Assembly: GCF_008727815.1 (NCBI RefSeq)
Contig: NZ_CP044230.1
Location: forward strand, 1,224,001 to 1,288,000
DNA: 64,000 nt
Reading direction: 5' to 3'
From: Streptococcus sp. LPB0220
Lineage (GTDB): Bacteria; Bacillota; Bacilli; Lactobacillales; Streptococcaceae
The notes below the pieces were generated by a model, which worked only from the letters and a program-made list of their open reading frames with translations, searched no databases and had not been told where the DNA came from. Below are positions 37,541 to 46,433 of this stretch, one piece after another. Made by a program: the position numbers and the translations under genes. The number at the start of each line of letters is the position of its first letter. The stretch's first letter is position 1.

Positions 37541-37604
37541 AAAAATGACCACGAAGCAACTGAAAAAACTAGCCTACACTAATTGTTCAATCTACTTGTG
37601 GTCA
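37541..37604 (-). terminator. lacT leader terminator
   Basis: On the minus strand TGACCAC...GTGGTCA pairs (arms at 37604-37598 and 37552-37546) with added AAG/CTT, followed by TTTTTATTT. The 5' arm overlaps the 3' end of the RAT, as expected for LacT-controlled antitermination. Confidence 0.85.
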
Positions 37605-37629
37605 CGCCTAATCTAACTTAGTAACGCTC
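37600..37629 (-). promoter_or_regulatory. Ribonucleic antiterminator (RAT) for LacT
   Basis: On the minus strand GAGCGTTACTAAG...TTAGGCGTGACC matches the BglG/LicT RAT layout (GTTACT..., AGGC, ACC). It forms a short stem-loop mutually exclusive with the terminator stem that follows. Confidence 0.82.
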
Positions 37630-37652
37630 ACTGCTATTCAACTTATGAACTT

Positions 37653-37689
37653 ATTCTATCATAAGTTTTTTGTTTTGTAAACCCTTACA
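37653..37689 (-). promoter_or_regulatory. lacT promoter with overlapping cre-like site
   Basis: TTTACA (37681-37676), 17-bp spacer, TAGAAT (37658-37653). A palindromic TGTAAGGGTTTACA (37689-37676) overlaps the -35 and fits a cre site, so CcpA could block this promoter when glucose is present. Confidence 0.78.
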
Positions 37690-37744
37690 GCGAAAATTTT
37701 TAAACATTTTTTTATAAAAAATAAACAAGATCTTAAAATAATGA

Positions 37745-37780
37745 AGAACATTGGAAGGAATTGCTTTCTTCCAATGTTCT
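37745..37780 (-). terminator. Hairpin after lacD
   Basis: AGAACATTGGAAG...CTTCCAATGTTCT is a 13-bp stem followed by a modest T-rich tract (TCATTATTTT) on the minus strand. It probably separates lacABCD from lacTFEG. Confidence 0.7.
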
Positions 37781-37815
37781 AACTGTTGCTTTAGGAGGCA
37801 ATCATCATTTGAATC

Positions 37816-38796
37816 TTATACGCGTTCTGTCCAAGGTGTTGCTACTTTAGCCAAGACTGCGTTCAATTCTTCAATATTTTGACGCCCTTCTGTACGAAGC
37901 CATTCACGAGCAGCTGCTTCTCCATCTTTGATGTAAGCTTCTACTGAACCTGCCCATGTCGCACGTCCACAAAGAACACCGTTGAAGTTTGCACCTGATT
38001 CGTGGGCAAATACAAGAGTTTCTTGGAAGAGCTTAGCTGATACACCTGCACTGAGGTAGATGTATGGAAGGTTGGTCGCTTCTTCTTGTTCTTTGAAGAA
38101 AGCAGCTGCTTCTTCACGACTATAGACAACTTCTCCTTCTCCAAATCCTTCCACGAAGTTCACATTAACTGGAACTTCCACTTTCAAGACATCGATATTG
38201 AAACGAGGATCTGAGAAGACTTTCATAGCCTCAATCACCTTACGAGGTTTCACTTTTGCATATTCAGCAGAGGTTGCATCTGCAATTCCTTCATCATAAG
38301 CCAAGATTTCAAGGAAGAATGGAATGTCTTCTGCCACACATTCTGAACCGATGCGTTCGATATAAGCTTGTTTTTCTTGGTTGAGTTCATCTGCACTGTC
38401 TACATCATAGTAGAGCAAGAACTTCACAGCATCTGCGCCTTGTTCTTTGATGCGTTTTGCTGACCAAAGGTTCAAGCAGTCAGGCAAGCGTTTGGTGCTA
38501 GACGTATCGTATCCTGTCTTTTCGTATGCGAGCAAGAGTCCTGCATCTTTGTCCAAGGCTTTCGTAGCTGGCAAACCATATTCTGGGTCCAACAACATAG
38601 AGGAAGCATATTTTGTCAATTCATCTGCTACAAGGACTTTCAATTCTTCCATTTGTGCTACTGTTGGTTCTGTGTCTTGATATTTGGCCATCAAGCGTTT
38701 CAAAGCTCCACGTTGGTCGAAGGCCAAAGCTGAAATGACACCATCTTTTGTGCTGAGACGTTCCAAATAGTTGCGTTTTTGTTCTGTTAATACCAT
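37816..38796 (-). CDS. lacD: Tagatose 1,6-diphosphate aldolase
   Basis: A 326-residue class I aldolase that cleaves tagatose-1,6-bisphosphate to dihydroxyacetone phosphate and glyceraldehyde-3-phosphate. Conserved LacD blocks include [15 protein letters not shown] (about 20-34), VKFLLYYD (about 125), [20 protein letters not shown] with the Schiff-base Lys region (about 203-222) and [13 protein letters not shown]. LacD orthologues in S. pyogenes (LacD.1) have a second regulatory role; not testable here. One base separates it from lacC. Confidence 0.96.
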   Translation of the reverse strand: MVLTEQKRNYLERLSTKDGVISALAFDQRGALKRLMAKYQDTEPTVAQMEELKVLVADELTKYASSMLLDPEYGLPATKALDKDAGLLLAYEKTGYDTSSTKRLPDCLNLWSAKRIKEQGADAVKFLLYYDVDSADELNQEKQAYIERIGSECVAEDIPFFLEILAYDEGIADATSAEYAKVKPRKVIEAMKVFSDPRFNIDVLKVEVPVNVNFVEGFGEGEVVYSREEAAAFFKEQEEATNLPYIYLSAGVSAKLFQETLVFAHESGANFNGVLCGRATWAGSVEAYIKDGEAAAREWLRTEGRQNIEELNAVLAKVATPWTERV

Positions 38797-38797
38797 T

Positions 38798-39727
38798 TTA
38801 TACCTCTTTTACGATTAATTGTTGATACAAGGCATCATAGTGCCCCATGTTGACATGTCCTGTTTGTGCTTCTTGCGCATTTAACATTCCAAGAACATTT
38901 GCTTTCTTGAGCAAATCTGCGTCACTCTCATGATGATAGAGACCAGATGCAATCCCTGCAACAGTCGAATCACCCGATCCAACTGGATTGACGACATCGA
39001 TCATAGGAATATCTACCTTATAGAAGACATCCCCATGCTTAGCGAAAGCGCCATTTGCACCAAGGGAGACAATCACCCATTCGATGCCATCAAAGAGAGA
39101 ATCCTGAAGAACTTCTTTTAAGTCTTCCACATTCTTACTCACTTCTTTTCCTAACAACTGAGATAATTCTTCATTGTTTGGTTTAATGACCGTAGGCTTG
39201 ACAGTTGCTTGAATGGCAGCTTCTAAAGAAGCTCCCGAGCAATCGAGTACGACTGGTTTCCCAGCTTCCCTTGCAATCTTGACAAGGCTAGCATAGTAGT
39301 CCACTGGTAAACCAGCAGGGAGACTTCCAGAGATGGCAACAACCTCTACTTGGTCAACCAAGTGACGATAATGGTCGAGAAAGTCTTTCCCTTCTTTCTC
39401 AGAAATGGTTGGACCTTTTTCTAAGATTTCTGTTTGCTTGCCTTCGTGAAGGATGGCGATACAATTACGTGTATCACCAGCAATTTCAAAGAAACGTTCC
39501 TCTATCCCTTCTCCTAAATGATCGAGAATGAATTGCCCCGTCCGACCACCAAGTAGGCCAGTCGCTGCCACTGGATCCTTTATCTCAGAAAGTACACGGG
39601 TAACATTGAGACCTTTTCCACCAGCTGTCTTACTCACCTCAGCTACACGATTGACTGTATCCAACTGGAGTACATCCAAAGGATAAGAAATATCAATCGA
39701 AGGGTTCATCGTGACCGTTAATATCAT
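38798..39727 (-). CDS. lacC: Tagatose-6-phosphate kinase
   Basis: A 309-residue PfkB-family kinase (tagatose-6-P + ATP to tagatose-1,6-bisphosphate). [15 protein letters not shown] and [14 protein letters not shown] (about 34-47) are the N-terminal PfkB elements, and [19 protein letters not shown] (about 244-262) carries the catalytic GSGD. Lies between lacB and lacD, all with short gaps. Confidence 0.96.
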   Translation of the reverse strand: MILTVTMNPSIDISYPLDVLQLDTVNRVAEVSKTAGGKGLNVTRVLSEIKDPVAATGLLGGRTGQFILDHLGEGIEERFFEIAGDTRNCIAILHEGKQTEILEKGPTISEKEGKDFLDHYRHLVDQVEVVAISGSLPAGLPVDYYASLVKIAREAGKPVVLDCSGASLEAAIQATVKPTVIKPNNEELSQLLGKEVSKNVEDLKEVLQDSLFDGIEWVIVSLGANGAFAKHGDVFYKVDIPMIDVVNPVGSGDSTVAGIASGLYHHESDADLLKKANVLGMLNAQEAQTGHVNMGHYDALYQQLIVKEV

Positions 39728-39737
39728 ACGTCACCTC

Positions 39738-40253
39738 TTAGTCGTGGTATTCACCACGGTCCCATTTTTCAAGGAATTCTGTAAAGAAATCAGCATCCGC
39801 TTGATGAGCATTATGGGTTTCCACATGTTGGATCTTAGCGATCAATTTTTTATTTTCTTCAGTTGGTTTGTATTCAGCGTGGATGAATGCTTCAATGATA
39901 TCGCACATGAGCAATTCACCAGTAATTTTACCACCAAACCCGATGACATTCGCGTTCAATTCTTCTTTTGCATAGAGAGCAGTTGTCATATCGCGTACCA
40001 AGGCAGAACGGATACCAGGTACTTTGTTAACAGCATTGTTAATCCCAACACCAGTACCACAGATACAAACACCAAGATCTGCTTGGCCACTTGCTACGGC
40101 TTCACCAACTTTCTTACCAAAGATTGGATAGTGGGTACGTGTATGGTCATAAGTCCCAAAGTCGAGCACTTCGTATCCTTTTGATTTCAAAAAATCAGAA
40201 ACAGCCATTTTTTCATTTGTCACAATGTGATCACAACCAATTGCAATTCTCAT
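39738..40253 (-). CDS. lacB: Galactose-6-phosphate isomerase subunit LacB
   Basis: A 171-residue RpiB/LacAB-type subunit. [40 protein letters not shown] (about 90-114) and [15 protein letters not shown] are typical. Forms a complex with LacA to convert galactose-6-phosphate to tagatose-6-phosphate. Follows lacA by 16 bp with GAGAGGAG upstream of the ATG. Confidence 0.96.
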   Translation of the reverse strand: MRIAIGCDHIVTNEKMAVSDFLKSKGYEVLDFGTYDHTRTHYPIFGKKVGEAVASGQADLGVCICGTGVGINNAVNKVPGIRSALVRDMTTALYAKEELNANVIGFGGKITGELLMCDIIEAFIHAEYKPTEENKKLIAKIQHVETHNAHQADADFFTEFLEKWDRGEYHD

Positions 40254-40269
40254 TTGAATTCTCCTCTCA

Positions 40270-40695
40270 TTAGCACATCTTATTCAACATATCAACACGG
40301 ATTTGGTGACGGCCACCGTCGTATTTACCATTGACGAAGCCTTTGGCAATGTTCTTGGCTAATTCATCCCCAACAATTTCAGCTCCCATGGTAATCATTC
40401 GAGAATTGTTGTGTCCACGTGTCATATAAGCAGAACGTTCATCTGAAACTTCTGCTGCCACCATTCCTTTGATTTTAGTCGCAACCATAAATGGACCAGC
40501 TCCATAAGCATCAATCACGATTCCAAGATTTTGATCGTTTTTGTTCACTTCGCTCGCGACTGCAAGTGTCACATCTACAAAATCTTGACCTTCAGCGGTT
40601 ACATCTACAACATCGAAGTTTTCTTTTACAAGAAACTCTTTCACGAGATCTTTTAATCTTAATCCTGCAGCATCTGCACCAATTACAATAGACAT
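40270..40695 (-). CDS. lacA: Galactose-6-phosphate isomerase subunit LacA
   Basis: A 141-residue LacA subunit ([21 protein letters not shown] ... ) paired with LacB. The start at 40695 follows AAAGGAGGACAGG; a longer frame from 40725 is not supported. First gene of lacABCD, with its own promoter and a terminator separating it from gatC. Confidence 0.96.
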   Translation of the reverse strand: MSIVIGADAAGLRLKDLVKEFLVKENFDVVDVTAEGQDFVDVTLAVASEVNKNDQNLGIVIDAYGAGPFMVATKIKGMVAAEVSDERSAYMTRGHNNSRMITMGAEIVGDELAKNIAKGFVNGKYDGGRHQIRVDMLNKMC

Positions 40696-40777
40696 GTCCT
40701 GTCCTCCTTTTGTTTGTTTCAGCAAATATTTCTGTTGTTAATTTTTCACAAAGAAACATTTTCTTACTTTTGATATT

Positions 40778-40806
40778 ATATTACACCTATTTCGAACGAA
40801 AGTCAA
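40778..40806 (-). promoter_or_regulatory. lacABCD promoter and putative LacR region
   Basis: TTGACT (40806-40801), 17-bp spacer, TAATAT (40783-40778). Two related boxes, GTTCGAAAATAAACA (about 40829-40815) and TTTCGTTCGAAAT (about 40800-40788), flank or overlap the -35 and are candidates for LacR (DeoR family) operators. Operator assignment is inferred. Confidence 0.68.
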
Positions 40807-40835
40807 CATTAAATTGTTTATTTTCGAACATTTTT

Positions 40836-40873
40836 TAAAAATAAAAACACCATATCTAGAAAAGATATGGTGT
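40836..40873 (-). terminator. gatABC terminator
   Basis: On the minus strand ACACCATATCT-TTTCT-AGATATGGTGT followed by TTTTTATTTTT, 25 bp after the gatC stop. Confidence 0.88.
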
Positions 40874-40897
40874 CAGTTTTCAAACTACATGGAACGA

Positions 40898-42373
40898 TTA
40901 TTTTGCATTTGCAGCATATTCTTCGTTACGTTTGATCATTTGTTTTCTGTACCAAGCGAAGATTCCGATATAGAATGCCAAGAAGACAACTACACCAAGG
41001 ATAGCTTTGATATCACCAGTTGTTGCGTTACCGATTGTCCAACCGAGCAATTTTTCAACTGGTCCTTCAAGAGTTGAGTGAGTGATCAATTGAGTAGAAG
41101 CTACCCCTTTAGGGAAGGCATCAACACTCTTAGCCAATTGAGTTGCAAATGGTGCAATCAATGTACCTGAAAGAAGGAAGAGTGGCAAAAGAAGGCTTCC
41201 GAAGATGATCATACGGATCAATTTACCGCGTGTTACAACCAACAAGGCTGGAGTTACACCCATAGCGATGATCCCTGCAAGTGGCAAGATACCATTTCCG
41301 ACTTTAGAAAGAAGCACTGCTTCGATCAACATGATTGGTGCAAGTACGTTGGCACAAGCCCAGATTTCAGCACGACCAGCGATAAATGGCCAGTCCAAAC
41401 CGATGTTGAATTTACGTCCTTGAAGACGTTTAGTAGCAACGTTTGTAATACCTTGTGACAATGGTTCTACTGCTGCGATGAACCAAGAACCGATCAATGA
41501 GAACAATTCCAAGCAGACACCGGCAGTCAAACCAAGGCTCAACCAACCTTTAATAACCAATTCCCATTTGTCAGCATCTTGCACACCAGCAACTGGATGT
41601 GGAGTACCCATGATACCGATGACGATACCAAGAAGGAAACCGATAAAGAATTTAGATCCCCAGAAACCGATCTTCTTGTTCAATTTAGCAGCGTCGAAGT
41701 CGTATTTATCAAGACCTGGGAAGAATTTGTCAAAGATTTTATCCAAGACCATGATGATTGGGTTCATCATGTAGTTCATGTGAGTAGATGTCATAGGTGA
41801 TGAACTTGGTGCATTCAACAAATCATCAAATGTTGGTTTCATCAAGTCTGAGTTGATGATTTTCATAACCCCTACAAGGACAACGGCAAGAGTTGCAACG
41901 AAAAGTGAAACTCCTTGGCTGACACCGTTGTTGTCAGCATACCATTTGATCAAAAGACCAGTGATAGACAAGTGCCAGATATCGAAGATATCGACGTCAA
42001 GTGTATCAGTTTTCTTGATCGCAAGCATGATAACGTTGACGATCAACATAATCAACAAGAAGTAAAGTGTCCAGGCAGACCCCCGAGTAATGGTCGCAAG
42101 AGGCGCCCAACCAACGTCTGTGATATTCAATTGAATACCAGTATTCTCAACGAATTTTGCAAGAGATGCTGAGAAAGCTCCATTCAACATACCGATGATA
42201 GCACCGATACCAGTAAGGGCGATGGCAAGTTTAATACCACCTTCAAGGGCTTTAGAGAATTTCACTCCAAATAAGAGAGCCAATAAAGTCAAGACGATCA
42301 ACATGATGATCGGAGCACCCATGTCTAGGATGGGTTTGAAAAATTTATTGGCAAAATCAATAATGCCATTCAT
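40898..42373 (-). CDS. gatC: PTS galactitol-family EIIC component (probable galactose transporter)
   Basis: A 491-residue polytopic transporter of the galactitol EIIC family. About eleven hydrophobic segments; GAPIIMLIVLTLLALLFGVKFSKALEGG and GTPHPVAGVQ are typical family features. In S. gordonii, a galactitol-like PTS beside the lac genes is reported to carry galactose, and the position here next to lacABCD supports the same: galactose enters as galactose-6-phosphate. Start 42373 follows GGGAGGA; the frame to 42430 is not used. Confidence 0.9.
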   Translation of the reverse strand: MNGIIDFANKFFKPILDMGAPIIMLIVLTLLALLFGVKFSKALEGGIKLAIALTGIGAIIGMLNGAFSASLAKFVENTGIQLNITDVGWAPLATITRGSAWTLYFLLIMLIVNVIMLAIKKTDTLDVDIFDIWHLSITGLLIKWYADNNGVSQGVSLFVATLAVVLVGVMKIINSDLMKPTFDDLLNAPSSSPMTSTHMNYMMNPIIMVLDKIFDKFFPGLDKYDFDAAKLNKKIGFWGSKFFIGFLLGIVIGIMGTPHPVAGVQDADKWELVIKGWLSLGLTAGVCLELFSLIGSWFIAAVEPLSQGITNVATKRLQGRKFNIGLDWPFIAGRAEIWACANVLAPIMLIEAVLLSKVGNGILPLAGIIAMGVTPALLVVTRGKLIRMIIFGSLLLPLFLLSGTLIAPFATQLAKSVDAFPKGVASTQLITHSTLEGPVEKLLGWTIGNATTGDIKAILGVVVFLAFYIGIFAWYRKQMIKRNEEYAANAK

Positions 42374-42472
42374 AATAAATCCTCCCGATTTATGAATTTT
42401 TTTGTAATTTACAGCAGAAAGTGTTCCCAATTTTATAATTGGATAACGCTTACAATCACGTTTAAAAAAATA

Positions 42473-42778
42473 TTAACTTAATCCATGTTCTTTAATGGCA
42501 GCTTCGATGTTATCAAAGACTGGCGCACTCATCGCTGGAATACGGAACAAGATTGGTCCTGCTTCTACCACTGGAATACCAGGATCGAATCCCAAATCAG
42601 TTGCAGCAATTGGAGTAAAGATGTCATAACCAGAAATCAAATCTTCATTGACGTCTTTGACCATGACAGCGTCACAACGCACATCATAACCACGGTTTGA
42701 CAACTCTTCTTCCAACGCATTCTTAATTTGGTGGCTAGAGTTAACACCTGCACCACAGGCAGCTAAAATTTTAATCAT
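42473..42778 (-). CDS. gatB: PTS galactitol-family EIIB component
   Basis: A 101-residue EIIB. The phosphorylated Cys is in KILAACGAGVNSSHQ (about residue 8), with TPIAATDLGFD and EAGPILFRIP following. Start 42778 is chosen because GGAGGA lies 7 nt upstream. Between gatA (35-bp gap) and gatC (99-bp gap). Confidence 0.92.
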   Translation of the reverse strand: MIKILAACGAGVNSSHQIKNALEEELSNRGYDVRCDAVMVKDVNEDLISGYDIFTPIAATDLGFDPGIPVVEAGPILFRIPAMSAPVFDNIEAAIKEHGLS

Positions 42779-42813
42779 TTGGATGTCCTCCATTATAAAT
42801 ATTTACGAATGTT

Positions 42814-43290
42814 TTAGGAAATAGTTTCCGTAATGTATTGATAAAGCTTATCTTCACTATCTAATTTTGATAGAGCTTCGAGATTTCCATTGGATGTAAA
42901 GAAATCCATCAGTTGGGCCAAAATATTGGTTTGGCTTGAGCTCGTATTATTGATAATAAAAAATAAGAGTGAAACTTGAACTTCCTTATCTGGAGCAATC
43001 ATATTATGGAAAGTTACGGGTTGATCCAAACGAACCACAACCACATTCTCAGTGAGATTATGGACAATGTCTGTGTGCGGGATCGCCACATTTGGTAAGT
43101 CCTTACCAAGAAATTCCATGTCTAATCCAGTCGGGAAAGACTTTTCACGCTCAATCAAAGCGGAACGATAGGTTGGTGTCACAATCTGTCGCTCTTCCAA
43201 TAAGCTTGCTACCTGCTCAAAGAGATCTGTTTGATCCTTGGCATGTAGGCAAAACACAAGATCTTTGTTAAAGAGTTGATTTAATCCCAT
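42814..43290 (-). CDS. gatA: PTS EIIA component of the fructose/galactitol type
   Basis: A 158-residue EIIA of the PTS_EIIA_2 family. The active His is in LPNVAIPHTDIVHN (about residue 71). ATG 43290 is preferred over the GTG at 43299 because GGAGGTGG is the ribosome binding site and overlaps that GTG. First gene of gatABC, behind a strong promoter with a cre-like palindrome upstream. Confidence 0.92.
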   Translation of the reverse strand: MGLNQLFNKDLVFCLHAKDQTDLFEQVASLLEERQIVTPTYRSALIEREKSFPTGLDMEFLGKDLPNVAIPHTDIVHNLTENVVVVRLDQPVTFHNMIAPDKEVQVSLLFFIINNTSSSQTNILAQLMDFFTSNGNLEALSKLDSEDKLYQYITETIS

Positions 43291-43329
43291 TGTTGCCACC
43301 TCCTTATCTAACTATTTATTTATAGCTTC

Positions 43330-43358
43330 AGTATATCACTATATTGATTGATTGTCAA
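43330..43358 (-). promoter_or_regulatory. gatABC promoter
   Basis: TTGACA (43358-43353), 17-bp spacer, TATACT (43335-43330): near-perfect sigma-A promoter. AAACAAAAATAAACAAATC lies just upstream (about 43390-43372) and resembles LacR-type operator sequence. Confidence 0.85.
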
Positions 43359-43401
43359 TCTTTTTTTGTCTAGATTTGTTTATTTTTGTTTATATATTAC
43401 T

Positions 43402-43415
43402 CTAAAGCGCTTTCT
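43402..43415 (-). promoter_or_regulatory. cre-like palindrome upstream of gatA
   Basis: AGAAAGCGCTTTAG contains the perfect palindrome AAAGCGCTTT (43404-43413), a core seen in CcpA cre sites, about 45 bp upstream of the -35. It suggests carbon catabolite control of gatABC. Confidence 0.65.
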
Positions 43416-43451
43416 ATCCGTCATTTTCCAACATCATTAAATCAGTAAAAA

Positions 43452-43628
43452 GAGAGTGGGACAGAAATCGGTAATTCGTTAGAATTCGATTTCGTCGTCC
43501 CACCTCCGCACAGTTGAGTAGGGCTGTAAAAGCTGATAAAATCAGCGTAGTAGAGCCCACTCAACCACTGCGTCTTGCTCGACAATCCAAAGACAATTGA
43601 GAGGCTAGGACTTTTGTCCCAGCCTCTC
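43452..43628 (+). repeat. ~180-bp three-hairpin intergenic repeat, copy 4
   Basis: Same orientation as copies 1 and 3. It lies between lacR (stop 43632, 3 bp away) and the gatABC regulatory region. Confidence 0.93.
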
Positions 43629-43631
43629 ATT

Positions 43632-44378
43632 TTATATGATTTTCGTATACAAGGCATATTTGTCTTTGATCTTCTTTGGAATACTATCATCAGTAATAAT
43701 GGCATTCAGGTCTTCCACTCGATAGAAACTATAGAAAGAATAACTATCAAACTTGCTGTTATCAGCTACCACATATTTTTCTATCGCATTGTTCAGAATA
43801 ATGGCATTGCCATTTCCTTCTTCTTCATTAGCTGTGGAGACACTATGGCCATCGATTCCATTGACCCCGATAAAGGCCTTAGAAACCTTGATTTCTTTCA
43901 AGAGTTTATTGGCAAATTGACCGACAAAGGTTTGTGTCTTTACCCGGTAGCGACCACCAACTAAGATCAAGTCATAATTCGGGAAATCCTTGAGCTTCTC
44001 AAAAATAGGCAGGGAGTTGGTGACGATGCTAATTTCTTTCCCTTCCAAATAATCCCCGATAAAGTCTGTTGTTGTACCTGAGCCAATAAAGACGGTATCC
44101 CCATTTTCGATCAAGTCTGCACATTTTTTGGCAATGGATCGCTTCTCATCAATATTGATCAGATTTTTCTCACTGTGAGAAGCTTCTAATAAACTATCTT
44201 TGACTTTTTTGTGGGCCCCACCATGTACACGAACTAAAAGACCTTGTTTTTCAAGATCGATCAGATCGCGACGAATGGTCATGTCTGTCACCCCAAAGAG
44301 TTCCTTAAGCTCTTTGACCGATACCACACTTTTTCGATCCAGTTCCTGAAGAATTTCAACATGTCTGCTATCTTTCAT
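43632..44378 (-). CDS. lacR: DeoR-family repressor LacR
   Basis: A 248-residue DeoR/GlpR regulator. Residues 1-57 form the helix-turn-helix (RHVEILQELDRKSVVSVKELKELFGVTDMTIRRDLIDLEKQG). The sensor domain includes VFIGSGTTTDFIGDYL (about 97-112), which binds sugar phosphate in this family. LacR in lactococci and streptococci responds to tagatose-6-phosphate. It lies upstream of gatABC and lacABCD in the same direction and is probably transcribed alone, ended by the repeat copy. Confidence 0.92.
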   Translation of the reverse strand: MKDSRHVEILQELDRKSVVSVKELKELFGVTDMTIRRDLIDLEKQGLLVRVHGGAHKKVKDSLLEASHSEKNLINIDEKRSIAKKCADLIENGDTVFIGSGTTTDFIGDYLEGKEISIVTNSLPIFEKLKDFPNYDLILVGGRYRVKTQTFVGQFANKLLKEIKVSKAFIGVNGIDGHSVSTANEEEGNGNAIILNNAIEKYVVADNSKFDSYSFYSFYRVEDLNAIITDDSIPKKIKDKYALYTKII

Positions 44379-44490
44379 GGTACTACTTCCATTCCTACTA
44401 TATTTGTCTCTATTATACTACATTTTTCAAAAAACACAAATTCAAACATTATATTAACAAGAGTAAACAAGATATTTTTAAATAAATAAA

Positions 44491-44522
44491 AGAAAAAAAG
44501 CCTTCCGTCAATCCGGAAAGCT
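44491..44522 (-). terminator. rplU-prp-rpmA terminator
   Basis: On the minus strand AGCTTTCCG-GATTGA-CGGAAGGCT runs into TTTTTTTC. A second smaller hairpin with AAAAAGGTT/AACCTTTTT (about 44573-44599) lies right at the rpmA stop. Confidence 0.87.
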
Positions 44523-44593
44523 TTGATTTATGCTATTTCTAGCTTCCTCACCTTTGGATCAAGGATCGGGATAAAAAGGTTAAGGAAACCTTT

Positions 44594-44887
44594 TTATTTT
44601 GCGATTGGGTAAACAGAAACTTGTTTTTTATCGCGCCCTTTACGTTCGAAGCGTACTACGCCTTCAACTTTTGCGAACAAAGTATCGTCTCCACCACGTC
44701 CAACGTTCACACCTGGGTAGATGTGAGTACCGCGTTGACGGTAAAGGATAGATCCACCTGTTACAGTTTGTCCATCAGCTGCTTTAGCTCCAAGACGTTT
44801 TGCTTGTGAATCACGTCCGTTTGATGTAGAACCTCCACCTTTTTTGTGGGCGAAAAGTTGCAAGTTAGCAAGATTCAATTTCAACAT
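44594..44887 (-). CDS. rpmA: 50S ribosomal protein L27
   Basis: A 97-residue L27. Like other Firmicutes it has an N-terminal extension ([11 protein letters not shown]) before [21 protein letters not shown]; Prp, encoded just upstream, removes the extension after the LQLF so that the AHKKGG tail can reach the peptidyl-transferase centre. Confidence 0.97.
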   Translation of the reverse strand: MLKLNLANLQLFAHKKGGGSTSNGRDSQAKRLGAKAADGQTVTGGSILYRQRGTHIYPGVNVGRGGDDTLFAKVEGVVRFERKGRDKKQVSVYPIAK

Positions 44888-44904
44888 AATTGTTTTCCTC
44901 CATG

Positions 44905-45249
44905 TTAGTTTTCTGTGATAACTCTTGTTTGGACGAACTCCGATGAGTTCTCCGATAAGTTTGCCATCCCTAAGAAAAATGATTCAAAGAATAGTTGGGT
45001 CATTTCTCTTTGATGAGGTGGAATATCTGTCGGGATCGTCACCCGCAGGAAGCCACCTTCTTCTTCGTTTAATTCTAGATCCGGTTCGTAGCCTGCAAAT
45101 TTCTCAACAGAGTTGACAAAGTTAATGGCTAGAGTCGAAACCGATGCACACACGACATCAAAGCCGTATTCACCGCTTCCAGCGTGCCCAGTGATTTCTG
45201 CACTCCTCAGCTCGCCATCTTCGGCTCGTTCAAAGACTGCTTGTATCAT
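44905..45249 (-). CDS. prp: Ribosomal-processing cysteine protease Prp
   Basis: A 114-residue protease that trims the L27 N-terminus. The catalytic His and Cys are in [22 protein letters not shown] (split here: ITGHAGSG, about 19-26, and DVVCASVST, about 31-39). Located between rplU and rpmA, the standard Firmicute arrangement (15-bp and 17-bp gaps). Confidence 0.95.
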   Translation of the reverse strand: MIQAVFERAEDGELRSAEITGHAGSGEYGFDVVCASVSTLAINFVNSVEKFAGYEPDLELNEEEGGFLRVTIPTDIPPHQREMTQLFFESFFLGMANLSENSSEFVQTRVITEN

Positions 45250-45264
45250 GTGTTCTCCTAAAAA

Positions 45265-45579
45265 TTAAGCGTTGATAGCGTTGATGACAACTTTAGTGTA
45301 AGGTTGACGGTGACCTTGTTTACGGTGGCTACCTTTTTTAGGTTTGTACTTGTAAGTAACAACTTTCTTTTGTTTTCCTTGTTTTTCAACAGTTCCAACA
45401 ACAGTAGCTCCTGAAACAAGTGGAGTTCCGACAACAGTGTTTTCACCACCAACAAGAACAACTTCGTTAAATGTAACTTCTTGACCAGCTTCAACGTTCA
45501 ATTTTTCAACGTAGACTGCTTGACCAACTTCAACTTTAACTTGTTTTCCGCCAGTTTTAATGATTGCGTATGTGCTCAT
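45265..45579 (-). CDS. rplU: 50S ribosomal protein L21
   Basis: A 104-residue L21 ([19 protein letters not shown] ... [17 protein letters not shown]). Start 45579 follows ATAGGAGGTGCATA; the frame to 45663 only reads through the RNA leader. First gene of rplU-prp-rpmA. Confidence 0.97.
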   Translation of the reverse strand: MSTYAIIKTGGKQVKVEVGQAVYVEKLNVEAGQEVTFNEVVLVGGENTVVGTPLVSGATVVGTVEKQGKQKKVVTYKYKPKKGSHRKQGHRQPYTKVVINAINA

Positions 45580-45720
45580 TATGCACCTCCTATGTATTTT
45601 TGGGTTTCCCCGTATTTTTGTGAAGACTCGCCTAGCATCGTGGGACGAACCACTTACTCTCATGGAAATGAGCGACGATGTTCGAGCGGTTGCACAGGCA
45701 TGTGCATAGTCAACTCTCTT
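45580..45720 (-). ncRNA. L21-leader-like RNA
   Basis: The ~140-nt region before rplU is rich in pairing (TATGCACATGCCTGTGCA; GTCGCTCATTTCCATGAG; TCGTCCCACGATGC) and stands where Firmicutes carry the Rfam L21_leader, which is thought to bind L21 for autoregulation. Promoter sequence TTGACT... lies near 45705. Match is by position and general structure only. Confidence 0.68.
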
Positions 45721-45838
45721 AGTATATCACTTCTATCAGACAAAGACAAGTATTTTTGCGCTTTGAAAACGAATTTCTTTTATAAAATGGATGATTTTAT
45801 ATCTTTTATGTTAAGATCGCTTGTAAGACCGACTTCTT

Positions 45839-46381
45839 CTACTTATCTTTAAATTTAAAGTCATTGAAGCTCATTTTAGCTTTAGACGAATCGTTCATAC
45901 CCTTCATTTTTTCTTCTTGTTCCTTAGTGATTTTGATAGGAATCGCTGCAGCCGTATTGGGTTTCAATACACCAGATTCGCTCACTTCATAGTCAACTGT
46001 GACATCTTTGAATAGTGGCTCCCCATCATATTCCAAATTCAGAACAAAGGATCCATCACGATCGATGGTTGTGGTGGTACGATTCACGATAAAGAACAAG
46101 GCGAAGCGATTTTCCTCATTTCCAAAGGTATAGCCTGGGAAAAAGACAAATAATTTTCCAGCTTCTCCAAGCGTTGGATGTTCCTTAATAAATTTCTCAG
46201 ATGCTTCCAAGACTTCGTTGTCCTGGTCTTTATACTGATCGGCTCTGACAAATGTGAGCGGTTCTTTTTTACTGCTGGTTGACTGGCTAGTCTTCTCTTC
46301 TTTTTTCGGGCCAGTAAACGATACTTTGACACAGCCTGTTAATAGAATCAAGCTCGTCATTAATACGATAATTTTTTTCAT
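45839..46381 (-). CDS. Hypothetical lipoprotein
   Basis: A 180-residue predicted lipoprotein. The signal peptide ends LILLTGCVKV (Cys about residue 17), followed by a Lys/Ser/Thr linker to about 42 and a beta-rich domain (FALFFIVNRTTTTIDRDGSFVLNLEYDGEPLF). I recognise no family. 52 bp downstream of thiI; may be co-transcribed with it. Confidence 0.7.
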   Translation of the reverse strand: MKKIIVLMTSLILLTGCVKVSFTGPKKEEKTSQSTSSKKEPLTFVRADQYKDQDNEVLEASEKFIKEHPTLGEAGKLFVFFPGYTFGNEENRFALFFIVNRTTTTIDRDGSFVLNLEYDGEPLFKDVTVDYEVSESGVLKPNTAAAIPIKITKEQEEKMKGMNDSSKAKMSFNDFKFKDK

Positions 46382-46433
46382 CTTGTCTCCTTTAAGTTGG
46401 TTAGAAAAAGAGGCTGGATACTCCCAGTCTCTC

